Notes: generated by a model from the letters alone, not told the origin. DNA of 64,000 nucleotides from Pelosinus sp. UFO1 (GCF_000725345.1 NZ_CP008852.1:4270001-4334000), one strand, 5' to 3'; positions 20,558 to 28,684 are shown, counted from the first letter of the stretch. Translations and numbers: made by a program.

Positions 20558-20628
20558 GGATATAGGGATGAGAGGCGTTACGTAGGAAGCAAACGAAGCC
20601 CTATATCCAGTTGCTGGCAGACCAGCAA
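20558..20628. ncRNA. Hairpin-rich leader segment between two BirA operators
   Basis: A perfect 10-bp stem GGATATAGGG (20558-20567) / CCCTATATCC (20599-20608) is followed by a 7-bp stem TTGCTGG / CCAGCAA (20611-20628). It would be in the 5' leader of a transcript starting at the distal promoter. It may be an RNA structure or a remnant of a mobile element. Confidence 0.45.
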
Positions 20629-20681
20629 TATAGATACAACCTTCTTTAAGGCACTCTATAGTAAAGAATTGCTTCCTCATC

Positions 20682-20709
20682 GTTAACGAAAATTTATTAT
20701 ATGGTTAAC
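20682..20709 (-). promoter_or_regulatory. BirA operator, distal
   Basis: GTTAACG, 14 bases, GGTTAAC. One mismatch from the perfect inverted repeat and the same spacing as the proximal site. It covers the expected transcription start of the promoter at 20717-20745. Confidence 0.75.
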
Positions 20710-20716
20710 ATTATTA

Positions 20717-20745
20717 ATCATACACTCCTTGTTGTAAAATGTAAA
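20717..20745 (-). promoter_or_regulatory. Promoter of the biotin operon
   Basis: On the minus strand TTTACA, exactly 17 bases, TATGAT. The distal BirA operator begins 8 bases downstream of the -10 box, so bound BirA would block initiation. Confidence 0.7.
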
Positions 20746-20750
20746 TTATT

Positions 20751-20922
20751 TTATAAGAAAAATGCTACGCGTCCTTTTTGAACCACAAAGATACAAAGGT
20801 CACAAAGGGGTTAAGGGGTTCTATCCATTTCATTCCCCTCTTCTTTGTGTGCCGCGATAGCGGCATTGCGTCTTTGTGGTTCAATCTTTTTAACTAGAAA
20901 CTTATAAATTATGATACCATAA
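20751..20922 (+). repeat. Extended family A element, copy 1
   Basis: Core palindrome 20781-20882 with mini-hairpin GCCGC-gata-GCGGC. Flanks are conserved on both sides with copies 22285-22448 and 44750-44917: GCTACGCGTCCTTTTTG on the left and TTTAACTAGAAACTTATAAA with GATACCATAA on the right. Confidence 0.85.
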
Positions 20923-20927
20923 TAAAA

Positions 20928-20962
20928 AACCGGAGCTATCTTTTTTAAGATAACTCCGGTTT
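20928..20962 (-). terminator. Terminator of namA
   Basis: Stem AAACCGGAG-TATCT / AGATA-CTCCGGTTT after the stop at 20973. Confidence 0.8.
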
Positions 20963-20972
20963 CTATACTATT

Positions 20973-21986
20973 TTACCATTTTCCTCGTAAATACTGTACT
21001 GGCCACTCTACTTCCTGCTGTAGAACATGCGCAGCCTGCAAGGGCCAATATGGATTGCGTAACAATTCTCTACCCGTGTACACCAGGTCAATACCAGCCT
21101 TAACTAATTGCATGGCCTGGGCAGGTTCCGTTATGAGCCCGCCTGCTAATACGGGCAATTGGGTTTTTTCCTTAATCGTTAAAGCCATAGCTACCTGATA
21201 TCCTGGATATGCCCTTGGCATAACCGGAATTACAGCTCCGGAGCTTACATTGATTATATCAATACCATACTGTTTTACTAAATTCAGCATCTCGGCTACA
21301 ATCTCCGGTGTATTGCCATCTTCATGATAGTCATCTGCCGATACACGGACGATAACTGGCATTTCTTTAGGAATGACCTGCTTCACCGCAATCAAAACTT
21401 CTTGTAAAAAACGTACCCTATTAACAAGATTGCCACCATACTCATCCTCACGAAGATTCGTTAATGGTGATAAAAATTCATTAATTAAATAGCCATGAGC
21501 AGCGTGAAGCTCTATCGTGTCAAAGCCCGCTGCTACCGCACGTTTTGCTCCTTGGACGAATTTTTGTATGATTTCTTGAATTTCTCCTGCTGTTAAAGCT
21601 GTAGGTAAACGATATTCCTCATTAAACGCAATGGCGGAAGGTGCTACAGGATTACTTCCAACCGCTTCACTCTTTCTCCCCGCATGAGCTAACTGAATGC
21701 CAATTTTACCTCCTTGGGCATGGATATGGTCAACAATACTTTTCAAACCAGCAATATGTTTATCATCCCAAATGCCCAAATCTTTGTTGGAGATACGCCC
21801 TCGAGGTTCTACCCCTGTGGCCTCCACAATAATTAGACCAACCTGCCCTACCGCCCGTGTTGTATAATGGGTTACATGCCAGTCTGTAACCATACCGTCA
21901 TCTGCTGCACTATACATGCACATAGGTGGCATAACAACTCGATTTTTTAAGGTTAACTGTTTAAACGAGATCGGTGTAAATAACAT
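20973..21986 (-). CDS. namA: NADPH dehydrogenase NamA, old yellow enzyme family
   Basis: FMN enzyme reducing activated C=C bonds with NADPH; the physiological substrate is uncertain. It has the TIM-barrel pattern of YqjM: FTPISFKQLTLKNRVVMPPM, MCMY with the Cys near FMN, IQLAHAGRKSE, ELHAAHGYLINEFLSPLTN (active-site His pair HAAH), VRVSADD and a C-terminal DLVYTGRELLRNPYWPL. The 337-residue length is right. It stands alone between repeats and terminators. Confidence 0.94.
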   Translation of the reverse strand: MLFTPISFKQLTLKNRVVMPPMCMYSAADDGMVTDWHVTHYTTRAVGQVGLIIVEATGVEPRGRISNKDLGIWDDKHIAGLKSIVDHIHAQGGKIGIQLAHAGRKSEAVGSNPVAPSAIAFNEEYRLPTALTAGEIQEIIQKFVQGAKRAVAAGFDTIELHAAHGYLINEFLSPLTNLREDEYGGNLVNRVRFLQEVLIAVKQVIPKEMPVIVRVSADDYHEDGNTPEIVAEMLNLVKQYGIDIINVSSGAVIPVMPRAYPGYQVAMALTIKEKTQLPVLAGGLITEPAQAMQLVKAGIDLVYTGRELLRNPYWPLQAAHVLQQEVEWPVQYLRGKW

Positions 21987-22179
21987 TCAGATCATCCTTT
22001 CTTTTCATTACTAGATAAATTGAATCCAAATTAGCTTTACAATTCTAACACCTTCAAGGATATTCAAGTTTCTACCAATTTATGATATCATTCTAATAGA
22101 TATAGGAAGACAATACAAGTACATACTTTTTCGTAGTATAGTAACAAAAAACATACTATTGATAACCATAAGATTTTTG

Positions 22180-22264
22180 AACCGCAGAGGCGCAGAGAAC
22201 GCAGAGGTATGTTTATCAGGGGTATTAATAGTACCTCTCAGCGTCCTCTGCGCCTCTGCGGTTC
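22180..22264. repeat. Family B palindromic repeat unit
   Basis: AACCGCAGAGGCGCAGAGAA opposite a CTCTGCGCCTCTGCGGTT arm, loop of about 35 bases. Confidence 0.85.
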
Positions 22265-22284
22265 ATTGCTTTTATCTAATTCTA

Positions 22285-22448
22285 TTATAAGAAAAACGCT
22301 ACGCGTCCTTTTTGAACCACAAAGACACAAAGGTCACAAAGGGATTCTATCCATTTCATTCCCATCTTTTTTGTGTGCCGCGATAGCGGCATTGTGTCTT
22401 TGTGGTTGAATCTTTTTAACTAGAAACTTATAAATTCTGATACCATAA
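22285..22448 (+). repeat. Extended family A element, copy 2
   Basis: Core 22315-22407 with mini-hairpin GCCGC-gata-GCGGC. It shares both long flanks with 20751-20922, 1.5 kb away, in the same orientation. Confidence 0.85.
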
Positions 22449-22454
22449 AGAAAA

Positions 22455-22483
22455 ACTTCGCTCTTATTTTCTAAGAACGAAGT
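22455..22483 (-). terminator. Terminator of the HAD hydrolase gene
   Basis: ACTTCG..CTTA / TAAG..CGAAGT hairpin six bases after the stop, with a T-rich stretch following on the minus strand. Confidence 0.75.
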
Positions 22484-22488
22484 CCCTG

Positions 22489-23286
22489 CTATCTCAATAC
22501 ATATTTTTCAATTGCTTCTGCCACACCATGTTCGTTATTGTGAGTTGTTACAGCTTGGGCAACGGCTTTTACGCGGTCGGATGCATTTCCCATAGCTACA
22601 CCAAATCCAGCATATTCAATCATAGGATAGTCATTATTAGAATCACCAATCGCCATGACTTCTTCTTGTTTAATACCTAGCGTCTTTGCAAGAAGTTCTA
22701 AGGCGTGTCCCTTATTAACACTAGGATGGGTCAGTTCCAGATAGTTTGACTTAGAAGTAGCCGTAAATACCTCTCCTGCAAATTCTCGATTAATAACCTT
22801 TTGAATTTCTTGAATTTCATGAGGTTCCGCCATGGCAAGCATCTTTGTTGGCTCATGCTGCATGGTATAAAATTTCTCACCAAGAGGAATTGCCTGAATA
22901 CCAGATAATCTTTCATAAGACTTTGCCTTCTCACAACGCTCCACCACAAATAATTCATCATTCATATAGGATTGTAGATACCAGCCCCGTTCACGGAATA
23001 AGGCTACCACTTTATTAGCCACACTGGATGCAATCGTCTTATGAAATACCATCTCTTTCGTAAAGGCTGAGCGAACCATACCACCATTATAAGTAATAAT
23101 TGGTGTTTTCATATTCAATTTCTTGGCAAATGGCACCGCCGAACTAAACATTCTACCTGTAGCGATGGTTACCAAAACCCCTTGCTCTTGAGCTTTGGTA
23201 ATGGCTTCACAGGTCCGTGGCGATACTTGTAATGTTTTATCTAATAGCGTATCATCCATATCTACTGCTACTAATCGGATTGTCAT
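22489..23286 (-). CDS. Cof-type HAD-IIB family sugar-phosphate phosphatase
   Basis: Predicted cytosolic phosphatase of small phosphorylated metabolites. HAD motif I is VAVDMDDTLLD, motif II lies around ATGR, the motif III Lys is in KGHAL, and motif IV is AIGDSNNDYPMIEYAGFGVAMGNA. Length 265 and the large C2 cap fit Cof/YkrA-type enzymes. It probably shares a transcript with the holin-like gene upstream (22-base gap). Confidence 0.9.
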   Translation of the reverse strand: MTIRLVAVDMDDTLLDKTLQVSPRTCEAITKAQEQGVLVTIATGRMFSSAVPFAKKLNMKTPIITYNGGMVRSAFTKEMVFHKTIASSVANKVVALFRERGWYLQSYMNDELFVVERCEKAKSYERLSGIQAIPLGEKFYTMQHEPTKMLAMAEPHEIQEIQKVINREFAGEVFTATSKSNYLELTHPSVNKGHALELLAKTLGIKQEEVMAIGDSNNDYPMIEYAGFGVAMGNASDRVKAVAQAVTTHNNEHGVAEAIEKYVLR

Positions 23287-23308
23287 TAAAAAACCTCCAC
23301 TGCTCTCC

Positions 23309-23653
23309 TTATCGATCCTTTATCACTCTTGACAAAGTACAACTGCAAACCGTCATCAAGCATACGCTGGTTACAGGGGCAATCATACTATAAATTTGAA
23401 ATCCCGGCAAAGCTTTAATCACCATAAATGGCGTCAATATATTCATAAAAAAGGTCAATCCACCTAGGGTAACCCAGTTTAAAGGCTTATCCTTCAAGGC
23501 TAATAATGGCCTTACGGCTCCATTTGCTATGCCAATAATTGCGGCTCCAAGTAAAGCACCACCTAACGTATCAACAAAAACTCCTGGTAGTTCTACAATA
23601 AGTAAAAACAATAAGACGCCATTAAGAATCATACGCAGCAGAAAACCGCACAC
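23309..23653 (-). CDS. Phage holin family IV / YvlD-like membrane protein
   Basis: Small membrane protein of 114 residues with four hydrophobic helices (RMILNGVLLFLLIVELPGVF, then GGALLGAAIIGIANGAVRPL, then LTFFMNILTPFMVI and a last one). GIANGAVRPLL followed by LTLGGLTFFMNILTPFM-like text is the mark of the YvlD / 4-TM holin-like family, which in Bacillus is linked to envelope stress. The GTG at 23653 behind AAGGAGG is preferred over an upstream TTG. The name does not imply a phage here. Confidence 0.8.
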   Translation of the reverse strand: MCGFLLRMILNGVLLFLLIVELPGVFVDTLGGALLGAAIIGIANGAVRPLLALKDKPLNWVTLGGLTFFMNILTPFMVIKALPGFQIYSMIAPVTSVCLMTVCSCTLSRVIKDR

Positions 23654-23743
23654 GTTTTGGCCCTCCTTCAAATCCTAACTAAAAGTAATACTAATCCTTA
23701 TTATATCCTGTTGGACAAATCGTTGACAATATATTTTTTGCCT

Positions 23744-24235
23744 TTATCCCTCACTACTTTCTAATAACAACAAGGCTTGCTTTAGTTCAATACCACCCCC
23801 AAACCCTGTCAAAGTACCTTTTGCTCCTATCACACGGTGGCAAGGTACAACGATCGGTACCCGGTTGCGGTGCAAGGCTCCCCCTACTGCTCGTGCGGCT
23901 TTGGGGCTATTAATTTCTCGCGCCAGTGTACCATAGCTTGTAGTCTGTCCATAAGAGATCGTTGCCGTAAATTTAAGTACGGTAGCCTGAAAAGAAGTAT
24001 ATCCACGCCAATCAATTGGCACGCCAAATGCAACAGCGAACCCACGCCAATACATATTTAATTCCTGCCTTAGTTGCTCTGACCAAAATTTCACGGATTC
24101 CGTTACTTCACCCTTTGGCTCCTCAGGCTTATTTTTTACCGGAAAATCGAGCTCCCATAACCCTAAATCTGTCCAAATAGCAGTCATATAACCCCAATCT
24201 GTTTCTAATATTGTATGCATTTGTTGCATCATCAT
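23744..24235 (-). CDS. ogt: Methylated-DNA-[protein]-cysteine S-methyltransferase
   Basis: Repairs O6-alkylguanine by taking the alkyl group onto its own Cys. The acceptor motif IVVPCHRVIG and the helix-turn-helix segment with ARAVGGALHRNRVP are clear, and TSYGTLAREI leads into it. The short N-terminal domain fits Ogt. Several ATG codons crowd the start (24241, 24235, 24232); the AAAGGA spacing favours 24235. Usually a single-turnover protein. Confidence 0.92.
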   Translation of the reverse strand: MMMQQMHTILETDWGYMTAIWTDLGLWELDFPVKNKPEEPKGEVTESVKFWSEQLRQELNMYWRGFAVAFGVPIDWRGYTSFQATVLKFTATISYGQTTSYGTLAREINSPKAARAVGGALHRNRVPIVVPCHRVIGAKGTLTGFGGGIELKQALLLLESSEG

Positions 24236-24255
24236 CCACATCCTTTAATAAAAAA

Positions 24256-24292
24256 AATACCTAGTGCCATATTCTATAGCAACTAGGTATTT
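24256..24292 (-). terminator. Terminator of mdh
   Basis: AATACCTAGT / ACTAGGTATT stem followed by eight T on the minus strand. Confidence 0.85.
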
Positions 24293-24326
24293 TCCTATTT
24301 TAAAAAATATATGTTTTGCTTGTAAT

Positions 24327-25265
24327 TTATACTAGTTTCATATCTACTAATACTGCGTTCATTTTACGAACTGCATCAGCGCTCTTATTGAATTTTTCTT
24401 GTTCTACTGCATTTAATTTATAATCAACAACTTTTTCCCAACCATTTTTGCCGATTACAACAGGAACGCCTAGGCAGATGTCTTTTTGACCATATTCACC
24501 ATCCAATGCCACGCAGCAAGGATATACTTTTTTCTCATCACGAACAATTGCTTCTACCAATAAGGCACCAGCAGCACCAGGAGCATACCAAGCGGAAGTT
24601 CCTAATAAACCAGTTAAGGTAGCACCACCAACCATAGTATCAGCCGCTACTTTTTCCAAAGTTGCTTCATCTAACAATTCAGAAGCAGGAATACCCATGT
24701 ATGTAGCAAAGCGAGTTAATGGAATCATTGTAGTATCACCATGACCACCAATAACCACACCATGAATATCAGTAGCAGGAACAGCAAGAGCTTGGCTCAA
24801 ATAACATTTGAAGCGAGAGCTATCCAAAATACCGCCCATACCAATAATACGATTTTTAGGCAGGCCACTAGCTTTTAATGCAAGATAAGTCATAGTATCC
24901 ATAGGATTACTGATGATAACAAAAATAGCATCTGGGGAATATTTCAAAATGCTATCAACTACACCTTTAACAATACCTGCATTGGTACCTATCAAGTCTT
25001 CACGAGTCATACCAGGTTTACGAGGAATACCGGAAGTGATGACAACTACATCAGAACCAGCAGTTTTGCTATAATCATTTGTACTACCAGTAACCCGAGT
25101 ATCAAATCCCAACAAAGTAGCAGTTTGCATCATATCTAGAGCTTTACCTTCTGATACGCCTTCTTTGATATCGAGCAATACCAATTCACTTGCTAATTCT
25201 CTTTGTGCAATTACATTTGCGCAAGTTGCGCCTACATTACCAGCACCAACGACAGTAATTTTCAT
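24327..25265 (-). CDS. mdh: Malate dehydrogenase (lactate/malate dehydrogenase family)
   Basis: Interconverts malate and oxaloacetate with NAD. The Rossmann motif VVGAGNVGATCA opens the protein. The mobile loop reads IPRKPGMTREDL, with Arg at the specificity position, as in malate rather than lactate dehydrogenases. The catalytic His is in VIGGHGDTTMIPL, and the substrate Arg in the ISNPMDT and SSRFK region. Length 312 fits the tetrameric LDH-like Mdh class. It forms a single-gene unit with its own terminator. Confidence 0.93.
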   Translation of the reverse strand: MKITVVGAGNVGATCANVIAQRELASELVLLDIKEGVSEGKALDMMQTATLLGFDTRVTGSTNDYSKTAGSDVVVITSGIPRKPGMTREDLIGTNAGIVKGVVDSILKYSPDAIFVIISNPMDTMTYLALKASGLPKNRIIGMGGILDSSRFKCYLSQALAVPATDIHGVVIGGHGDTTMIPLTRFATYMGIPASELLDEATLEKVAADTMVGGATLTGLLGTSAWYAPGAAGALLVEAIVRDEKKVYPCCVALDGEYGQKDICLGVPVVIGKNGWEKVVDYKLNAVEQEKFNKSADAVRKMNAVLVDMKLV

Positions 25266-25290
25266 CCTGACATCATCCTCCTAAAGTTTG

Positions 25291-25302
25291 TACAATATTG
25301 TA
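25291..25302. promoter_or_regulatory. Palindrome in the mdh leader
   Basis: TACAATATTGTA, a perfect 12-bp palindrome between a TATACT-type -10 box and the AGGAGG ribosome site of mdh. A possible operator; no regulator can be named. Confidence 0.25.
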
Positions 25303-25462
25303 TTCTTAGTATATGTTAACCCTATTAGTAATTATAACTCCCAGCTCATAGGTTTGTATAGATCTTAAGTGAAAAAAAATACATACTATCGAAAAAATAA
25401 TAACAATAATGTGAAAATAAAGAAAGAAATAAGTAACTAAGTAAAATATAGACCTTTTTTCG

Positions 25463-25541
25463 AACCACAGAGGACGCAGAGGTGTATATCTACTACGTTA
25501 ACCACACTCTCTTGCTCTGTGTTCTCTGCGCCTCTGTGGTT
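25463..25541. repeat. Family B palindromic repeat unit
   Basis: AACCACAGAGGACGCAGAGG opposite a GTTCTCTGCGCCTCTGTGGTT arm. Confidence 0.85.
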
Positions 25542-25559
25542 AATATCTTTATCAAAAAA

Positions 25560-25585
25560 ACTCCTTCTACAATAGTAGAAGGAGT
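25560..25585 (-). terminator. Terminator of the first zinc-ribbon gene
   Basis: ACTCCTTCTAC / GTAGAAGGAGT, 11 perfect pairs with a short loop, followed by seven T on the minus strand. Confidence 0.88.
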
Positions 25586-25601
25586 TCATCGTTAATATGT
25601 A

Positions 25602-25910
25602 TTAACGACCGCTATTTTTGCTGAAGCAATCGCGGCAATATACAGGACGATCGCTGCTTGGACGGAAAGGCACTTGTGTTTCTACACCGCAAGCTGCACA
25701 AGTTACATCATGCATTTCGCGTTGTGGACGAGCGCCACCACGGTTGAAGCTGCCACCGCCATTATTTCTTTGTTTGCGAGCTGCACGGCATTGTGGGCAA
25801 CGGCCAGGCTCATTAGTGAAACCTTTTTCGTTGTAAAATTCTTGTTCTGAAGCTGAGAACACGAATTCTGCGTTACATTCGCGGCATGTTAAATTTTTGT
25901 CTTGAACCAT
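25602..25910 (-). CDS. Double zinc-ribbon protein, paralog 1
   Basis: A 102-residue soluble protein with two four-Cys zinc ribbons: TCREC...RCPQC (residues about 9-40) and TCAAC...YCRDC (about 70-97), joined by a Gly/Arg/Asn-rich linker. The same family is often labelled a zinc-binding or cytochrome c551-like protein in databases, but there is no CxxCH haem site. A paralog with the same layout is at 63292. The start at 25910 follows GGGGGACT; a longer frame opens at 25928. It has its own promoter and about 120 bases of leader. Function unknown; nucleic-acid binding is possible. Confidence 0.8.
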   Translation of the reverse strand: MVQDKNLTCRECNAEFVFSASEQEFYNEKGFTNEPGRCPQCRAARKQRNNGGGSFNRGGARPQREMHDVTCAACGVETQVPFRPSSDRPVYCRDCFSKNSGR

Positions 25911-26038
25911 TGTGATAGTCCCCCTCAAATTTTATGGCCCAAAATGGTTTAGGGTTCACTACTGTCCTTACCAAAAACCTACTTGAGAAGGATATATAAT
26001 GGAATCTCACTAGACCTATTTAGATGGGCTCAATCATT

Positions 26039-26067
26039 AGTATACATTTTTTTACTGTGAAAGTAAA
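26039..26067 (-). promoter_or_regulatory. Promoter of the first zinc-ribbon gene
   Basis: TTTACT, 17 bases, TATACT on the minus strand. It gives a leader of about 120 bases. Confidence 0.65.
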
Positions 26068-26200
26068 GGATTATTGCAATTTTTTGAATTCCAATATTTA
26101 TTAAAAATCCCCTTTAAAAAATGTATGAACAACTTCATTCATGCACATACTATTTATGATTACATCAGCTTAACATTTTGTAGTAGGGAGGTTATACGAT

Positions 26201-26740
26201 ATGACAATTCTTGAAAAAGTAAGCTCAGAAACTCGTGGCATATTCAACATGTTTTTTGACAAAGAGCCCCTTAACTATTTAGAGGCAGCTAGTTTATATG
26301 GAGTCATTGCCCAAGGTCGTTATAACATTGCTGCGCTAGAAATCCTTTACAACCATGCCGAGGATACAGAATTAAAAAGCCTAATCAAAGAAGCACTTGA
26401 AAGACACAACAAAACCCTGATTGAGCATTCTGAAGAAATGTTACAAAATAGTGGTGGCAACATTCCTGCCTTAAGCTTTAACCGTCGTACACTGCACAAA
26501 ACATCTTTAAACATTCCTCCAGATGCCCATCTAACTGATGGTGAAGTTGCCATTGCAGTTGGCACCATGGGAAAGGCAGCACAAATGGCATTGCTAGCAG
26601 CATTGCATCAATCCTACCAAGTAGACGTAGCTTTAATGTATCGAGAAATGCTAGATGCCGGCTTAGACTGGGATTATCGTTTACTGCAACTTATGTTAGA
26701 CCGCGGTTGGCTCCCACGCCTTGCAAAAATTCAGCATTAA
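26201..26740 (+). CDS. DUF3231-like helical-bundle protein
   Basis: One of only four plus-strand genes. The 179-residue protein looks fully helical, with an EALERHNKTLIEHSEEML helix and an LTDGEVAIAVGTMGKAAQMALLAAL helix. This resembles one repeat of the DUF3231 / CotF-like ferritin-like bundle found in spore formers, without clear metal ligands. A GGGAGG site precedes the ATG. The stop is followed at once by the 103-nt repeated element. The family call is from overall look only. Confidence 0.6.
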   Translation: MTILEKVSSETRGIFNMFFDKEPLNYLEAASLYGVIAQGRYNIAALEILYNHAEDTELKSLIKEALERHNKTLIEHSEEMLQNSGGNIPALSFNRRTLHKTSLNIPPDAHLTDGEVAIAVGTMGKAAQMALLAALHQSYQVDVALMYREMLDAGLDWDYRLLQLMLDRGWLPRLAKIQH

Positions 26741-26840
26741 GAAAAGACTTGGCTTAGGCCAAGTCCTCAGACGCAGGCAGAAGCCTTAGTCGCTCTTACT
26801 TGGAATCAAGGAAGTGTTATACTTTCTGATTCCGTAAAAA
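26738..26840 (-). repeat. 103-nt structured repeat, copy 1
   Basis: Identical to 57024-57126 except one base. On the minus strand: hairpin GGAATCA / TGATTCC, the segment TAAGAGCGACTAAG, a small AGGC-ttct-GCCT hairpin, then GACTTGGCC / GGCCAAGTC-type hairpin followed by TTTTC. It lies between convergent genes, and its first T run serves the rubredoxin terminator. Confidence 0.85.
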
Positions 26841-26842
26841 TA

Positions 26843-26870
26843 AAAACCTTCCAGTGTACTGGAAGGTTTT
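26843..26870 (-). terminator. Terminator of the rubredoxin gene
   Basis: AAAACCTTCCAGT / ACTGGAAGGTTTT hairpin with T run on the minus strand. Confidence 0.85.
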
Positions 26871-26874
26871 TTTA

Positions 26875-27036
26875 TTATGCTTGTTTTTCGAATTGGTCTT
26901 TGCCAACTCCACATAATGGACAGACCCAATCTTCAGGAATATCTTCAAATTTAGTACCAGGAGCAATACCGCTATCTGGATCTCCCTCTTCTGGATTATA
27001 AACATAACCACATACTACACATACCCATTTTTCCAT
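26875..27036 (-). CDS. Rubredoxin
   Basis: A 53-residue electron carrier with one iron held by four Cys. The two ligand pairs are CVVCGYVY near residue 6 and [11 protein letters not shown] near residue 39; the loop between them, with [20 protein letters not shown], is canonical. In anaerobes it feeds rubrerythrin or superoxide reductase systems. Ribosome site GGAGGG upstream. It stands alone with its own terminator. Confidence 0.97.
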   Translation of the reverse strand: MEKWVCVVCGYVYNPEEGDPDSGIAPGTKFEDIPEDWVCPLCGVGKDQFEKQA

Positions 27037-27135
27037 TTCTAAAAATCCCTCCATTATTTTCTACTAATTTTGCCTCTTACCATTTTACCATATTTATATA
27101 AATTAGCAAATGATATCCACTATCAACTAAAAACT

Positions 27136-27897
27136 TTACCATTTTCGACTGGAACCGCCACCGCCGCCTGAGCCGCCGCCAAATCCGCCACCACCACCAT
27201 TGCCACCACCACGTCGAAGCACGATGGATAACAGTAAGTAAGTTATTGTTCCACCAAAAAATATCCAATCTATCATAAATAAAAGGAGAACACCAGCAGC
27301 AATCACGACTTTCAGCCACCAGGGAAGGGTATCCCAACCTGAACCTTGATTAGCAGCTTGCGTGCGTTGCACTGGTTTTGCCTCAGTCTTTAGCTCTAGT
27401 TTGTATTCTTTAGCTACTTCCGTCGCAACAGTAAGGTAACCATTTAAAATTCCTTTATCATAATCCCCATTTTGAAAGTACGGAATCATATAATCATCTT
27501 GAATACGCCCCGTCTTCGCATCAGGCAGTGCACCTTCTAGACCATAACCTACCTCAATACGAGATCGTTTGTCATCCACAACGACTAAGATAAGTACTCC
27601 ATTATTTAATGTTTTGTCACCAATCCCCCATTGCCTGAGAAGCTCTAAGGAATAATCCTCCAAAGCTGCACCGTCTAGGGTTTTGGTCGTGACTACAACA
27701 ATCTGGGCTTTTGTTTTAGCCGCTAGTTGACTTCCTAAGTTATTGATACGAGCTTTCGTATCAGCACTTACTACACCAGCGTAATCCTGAATATAAATAC
27801 TAGATGTTGGCACTGGTGGTATTTGCGGCTGGGCCCAGGCCACTGCAGCCATCAGTAGATATGCCACACATATAATCCAGGCTAGCCTCTTTTTCAT
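27136..27897 (-). CDS. TPM-domain membrane protein, YgcG-like
   Basis: Exported then membrane anchored: a signal peptide (to AWAQ, about residue 23), a TPM domain (YIQDYAGVVSADTKARINNL to about residue 170, with the VGYGLEGALPD segment), a transmembrane helix and a C-terminal tail of Gly, Ser and Arg ending GGGSSRKW. TPM proteins are linked to photosystem repair in plants, but their bacterial role is unsettled. It is paired with lemA upstream, a very common pairing. A frame opens at 27924; GAGGGAAGACT favours the ATG at 27897. Confidence 0.88.
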   Translation of the reverse strand: MKKRLAWIICVAYLLMAAVAWAQPQIPPVPTSSIYIQDYAGVVSADTKARINNLGSQLAAKTKAQIVVVTTKTLDGAALEDYSLELLRQWGIGDKTLNNGVLILVVVDDKRSRIEVGYGLEGALPDAKTGRIQDDYMIPYFQNGDYDKGILNGYLTVATEVAKEYKLELKTEAKPVQRTQAANQGSGWDTLPWWLKVVIAAGVLLLFMIDWIFFGGTITYLLLSIVLRRGGGNGGGGGFGGGSGGGGGSSRKW

Positions 27898-27956
27898 AGT
27901 CTTCCCTCGCTTATGAAATAACATTACAGCATTTTATGAAACCTTAAAACCCTTTG

Positions 27957-28031
27957 AACCACAAAGACACAATGCCGCTTTCGCGTCACACAAAGAAGAC
28001 GTTCCATAGTTTCCTTTGTGTCTTTGTGGTT
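27957..28031 (-). repeat. Family A palindromic repeat unit, inverted
   Basis: The mini-hairpin GCCGC-tttc-GCGTC lies next to the left arm, so the unit is inverted relative to most copies. It separates lemA from the TPM gene. Confidence 0.8.
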
Positions 28032-28045
28032 AATCATGTTCCCTC

Positions 28046-28600
28046 TTAGAACTTAACTTGTGGTACTTGCTGAGCTCCTTCAGCCGCTTTGAAATATTCT
28101 TTTGGGCCAAAGCCTAGCATACCTGCATAAATACTAGAAGGGAAGGTCCGAATTTTGGTATTATACATCTGAACTGAATCGTTATAGTCTTTACGGGCTA
28201 CTGCTATACGATTCTCCGTTCCAGCCAGTTCATCTGAAAGTTGTCTAAAGTTCTGATCTGCCTTTAAGTTAGGATAGTTTTCCGCAATGACCAGTAATCT
28301 AGATAACGCGCCACCTAATTCATTATTAGCTTCTGCTTTGGCGGCAGGTCCTTGCCCCCCTGCCAGCTTAGCCCTTGCATCCGCAACTGCTTGAATCGCA
28401 GCTTGTTCATGCTTGGCATAACCAGATACGGTGGCTGTTAAATTTGGTATTAAATCAGCACGACGCTGCAATTGATTTTCTACCTGACTCCATTTACCAT
28501 TCACAGCTTCATTCATACCTACAAGACTGTTATAACCTGAAAATGCTCCTACCACTAGTACAGCAACTAGGGCAAGTACAATCCATACTGTTTTATTCAT
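28046..28600 (-). CDS. lemA: LemA family protein
   Basis: Membrane-anchored helical protein of unknown exact role. One N-terminal helix (residues about 4-22) is followed by NSLVGMNEAVNGKWSQVENQL with QRRADLIPNLTATV, the LemA signature, then long helices. The 184-residue length is standard. It is the first gene of a pair with the TPM protein, although a repeat now lies between them. Confidence 0.94.
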   Translation of the reverse strand: MNKTVWIVLALVAVLVVGAFSGYNSLVGMNEAVNGKWSQVENQLQRRADLIPNLTATVSGYAKHEQAAIQAVADARAKLAGGQGPAAKAEANNELGGALSRLLVIAENYPNLKADQNFRQLSDELAGTENRIAVARKDYNDSVQMYNTKIRTFPSSIYAGMLGFGPKEYFKAAEGAQQVPQVKF

Positions 28601-28684
28601 ATTACTTAATCCTCCTTAGAATCGATACTACTTATTATTTTATCCAAATTTAGCGAAAATAGAAAGCAATTATTTTTCCAGTTA

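Larger units (their letters stand above)
20400..20972. other. Regulatory region of the biotin operon
   Basis: 570 bases without an accepted gene. In order from the operon outward it holds a BirA operator, a hairpin-rich segment (20558-20628), a second BirA operator, a promoter, an extended family A repeat and the namA terminator. A 43-codon frame (20549-20680) begins at the second operator but has no ribosome site. Confidence 0.7.
21987..22488. other. Repeat-filled intergenic region upstream of namA
   Basis: 500 bases without a gene. The first 190 are AT-rich and hold the namA leader. A family B unit, an extended family A element and the terminator of the HAD gene follow. Confidence 0.7.
25266..25601. 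other. Intergenic region upstream of mdh
   Basis: 336 bases holding the mdh leader, a 12-base palindrome TACAATATTGTA (25291-25302), a family B unit and the terminator of the zinc-ribbon gene. No gene is visible. Confidence 0.6.

Noticed and set aside
20549-20680. 43-codon minus-strand frame in the bio leader as a gene
   Set aside because: It begins two bases after a BirA operator with no ribosome site and overlaps strong hairpins.
22209-22409. 66-codon plus-strand frame, and similar ones at 44772 and 53840
   Set aside because: They are translations of family A and B units (for example FEPQRHKG, NHRGAEDAE), not genes.
23309-23653. Prophage, suggested by the holin-like protein
   Set aside because: No other phage genes are near; the protein belongs to a chromosomal YvlD-like group.
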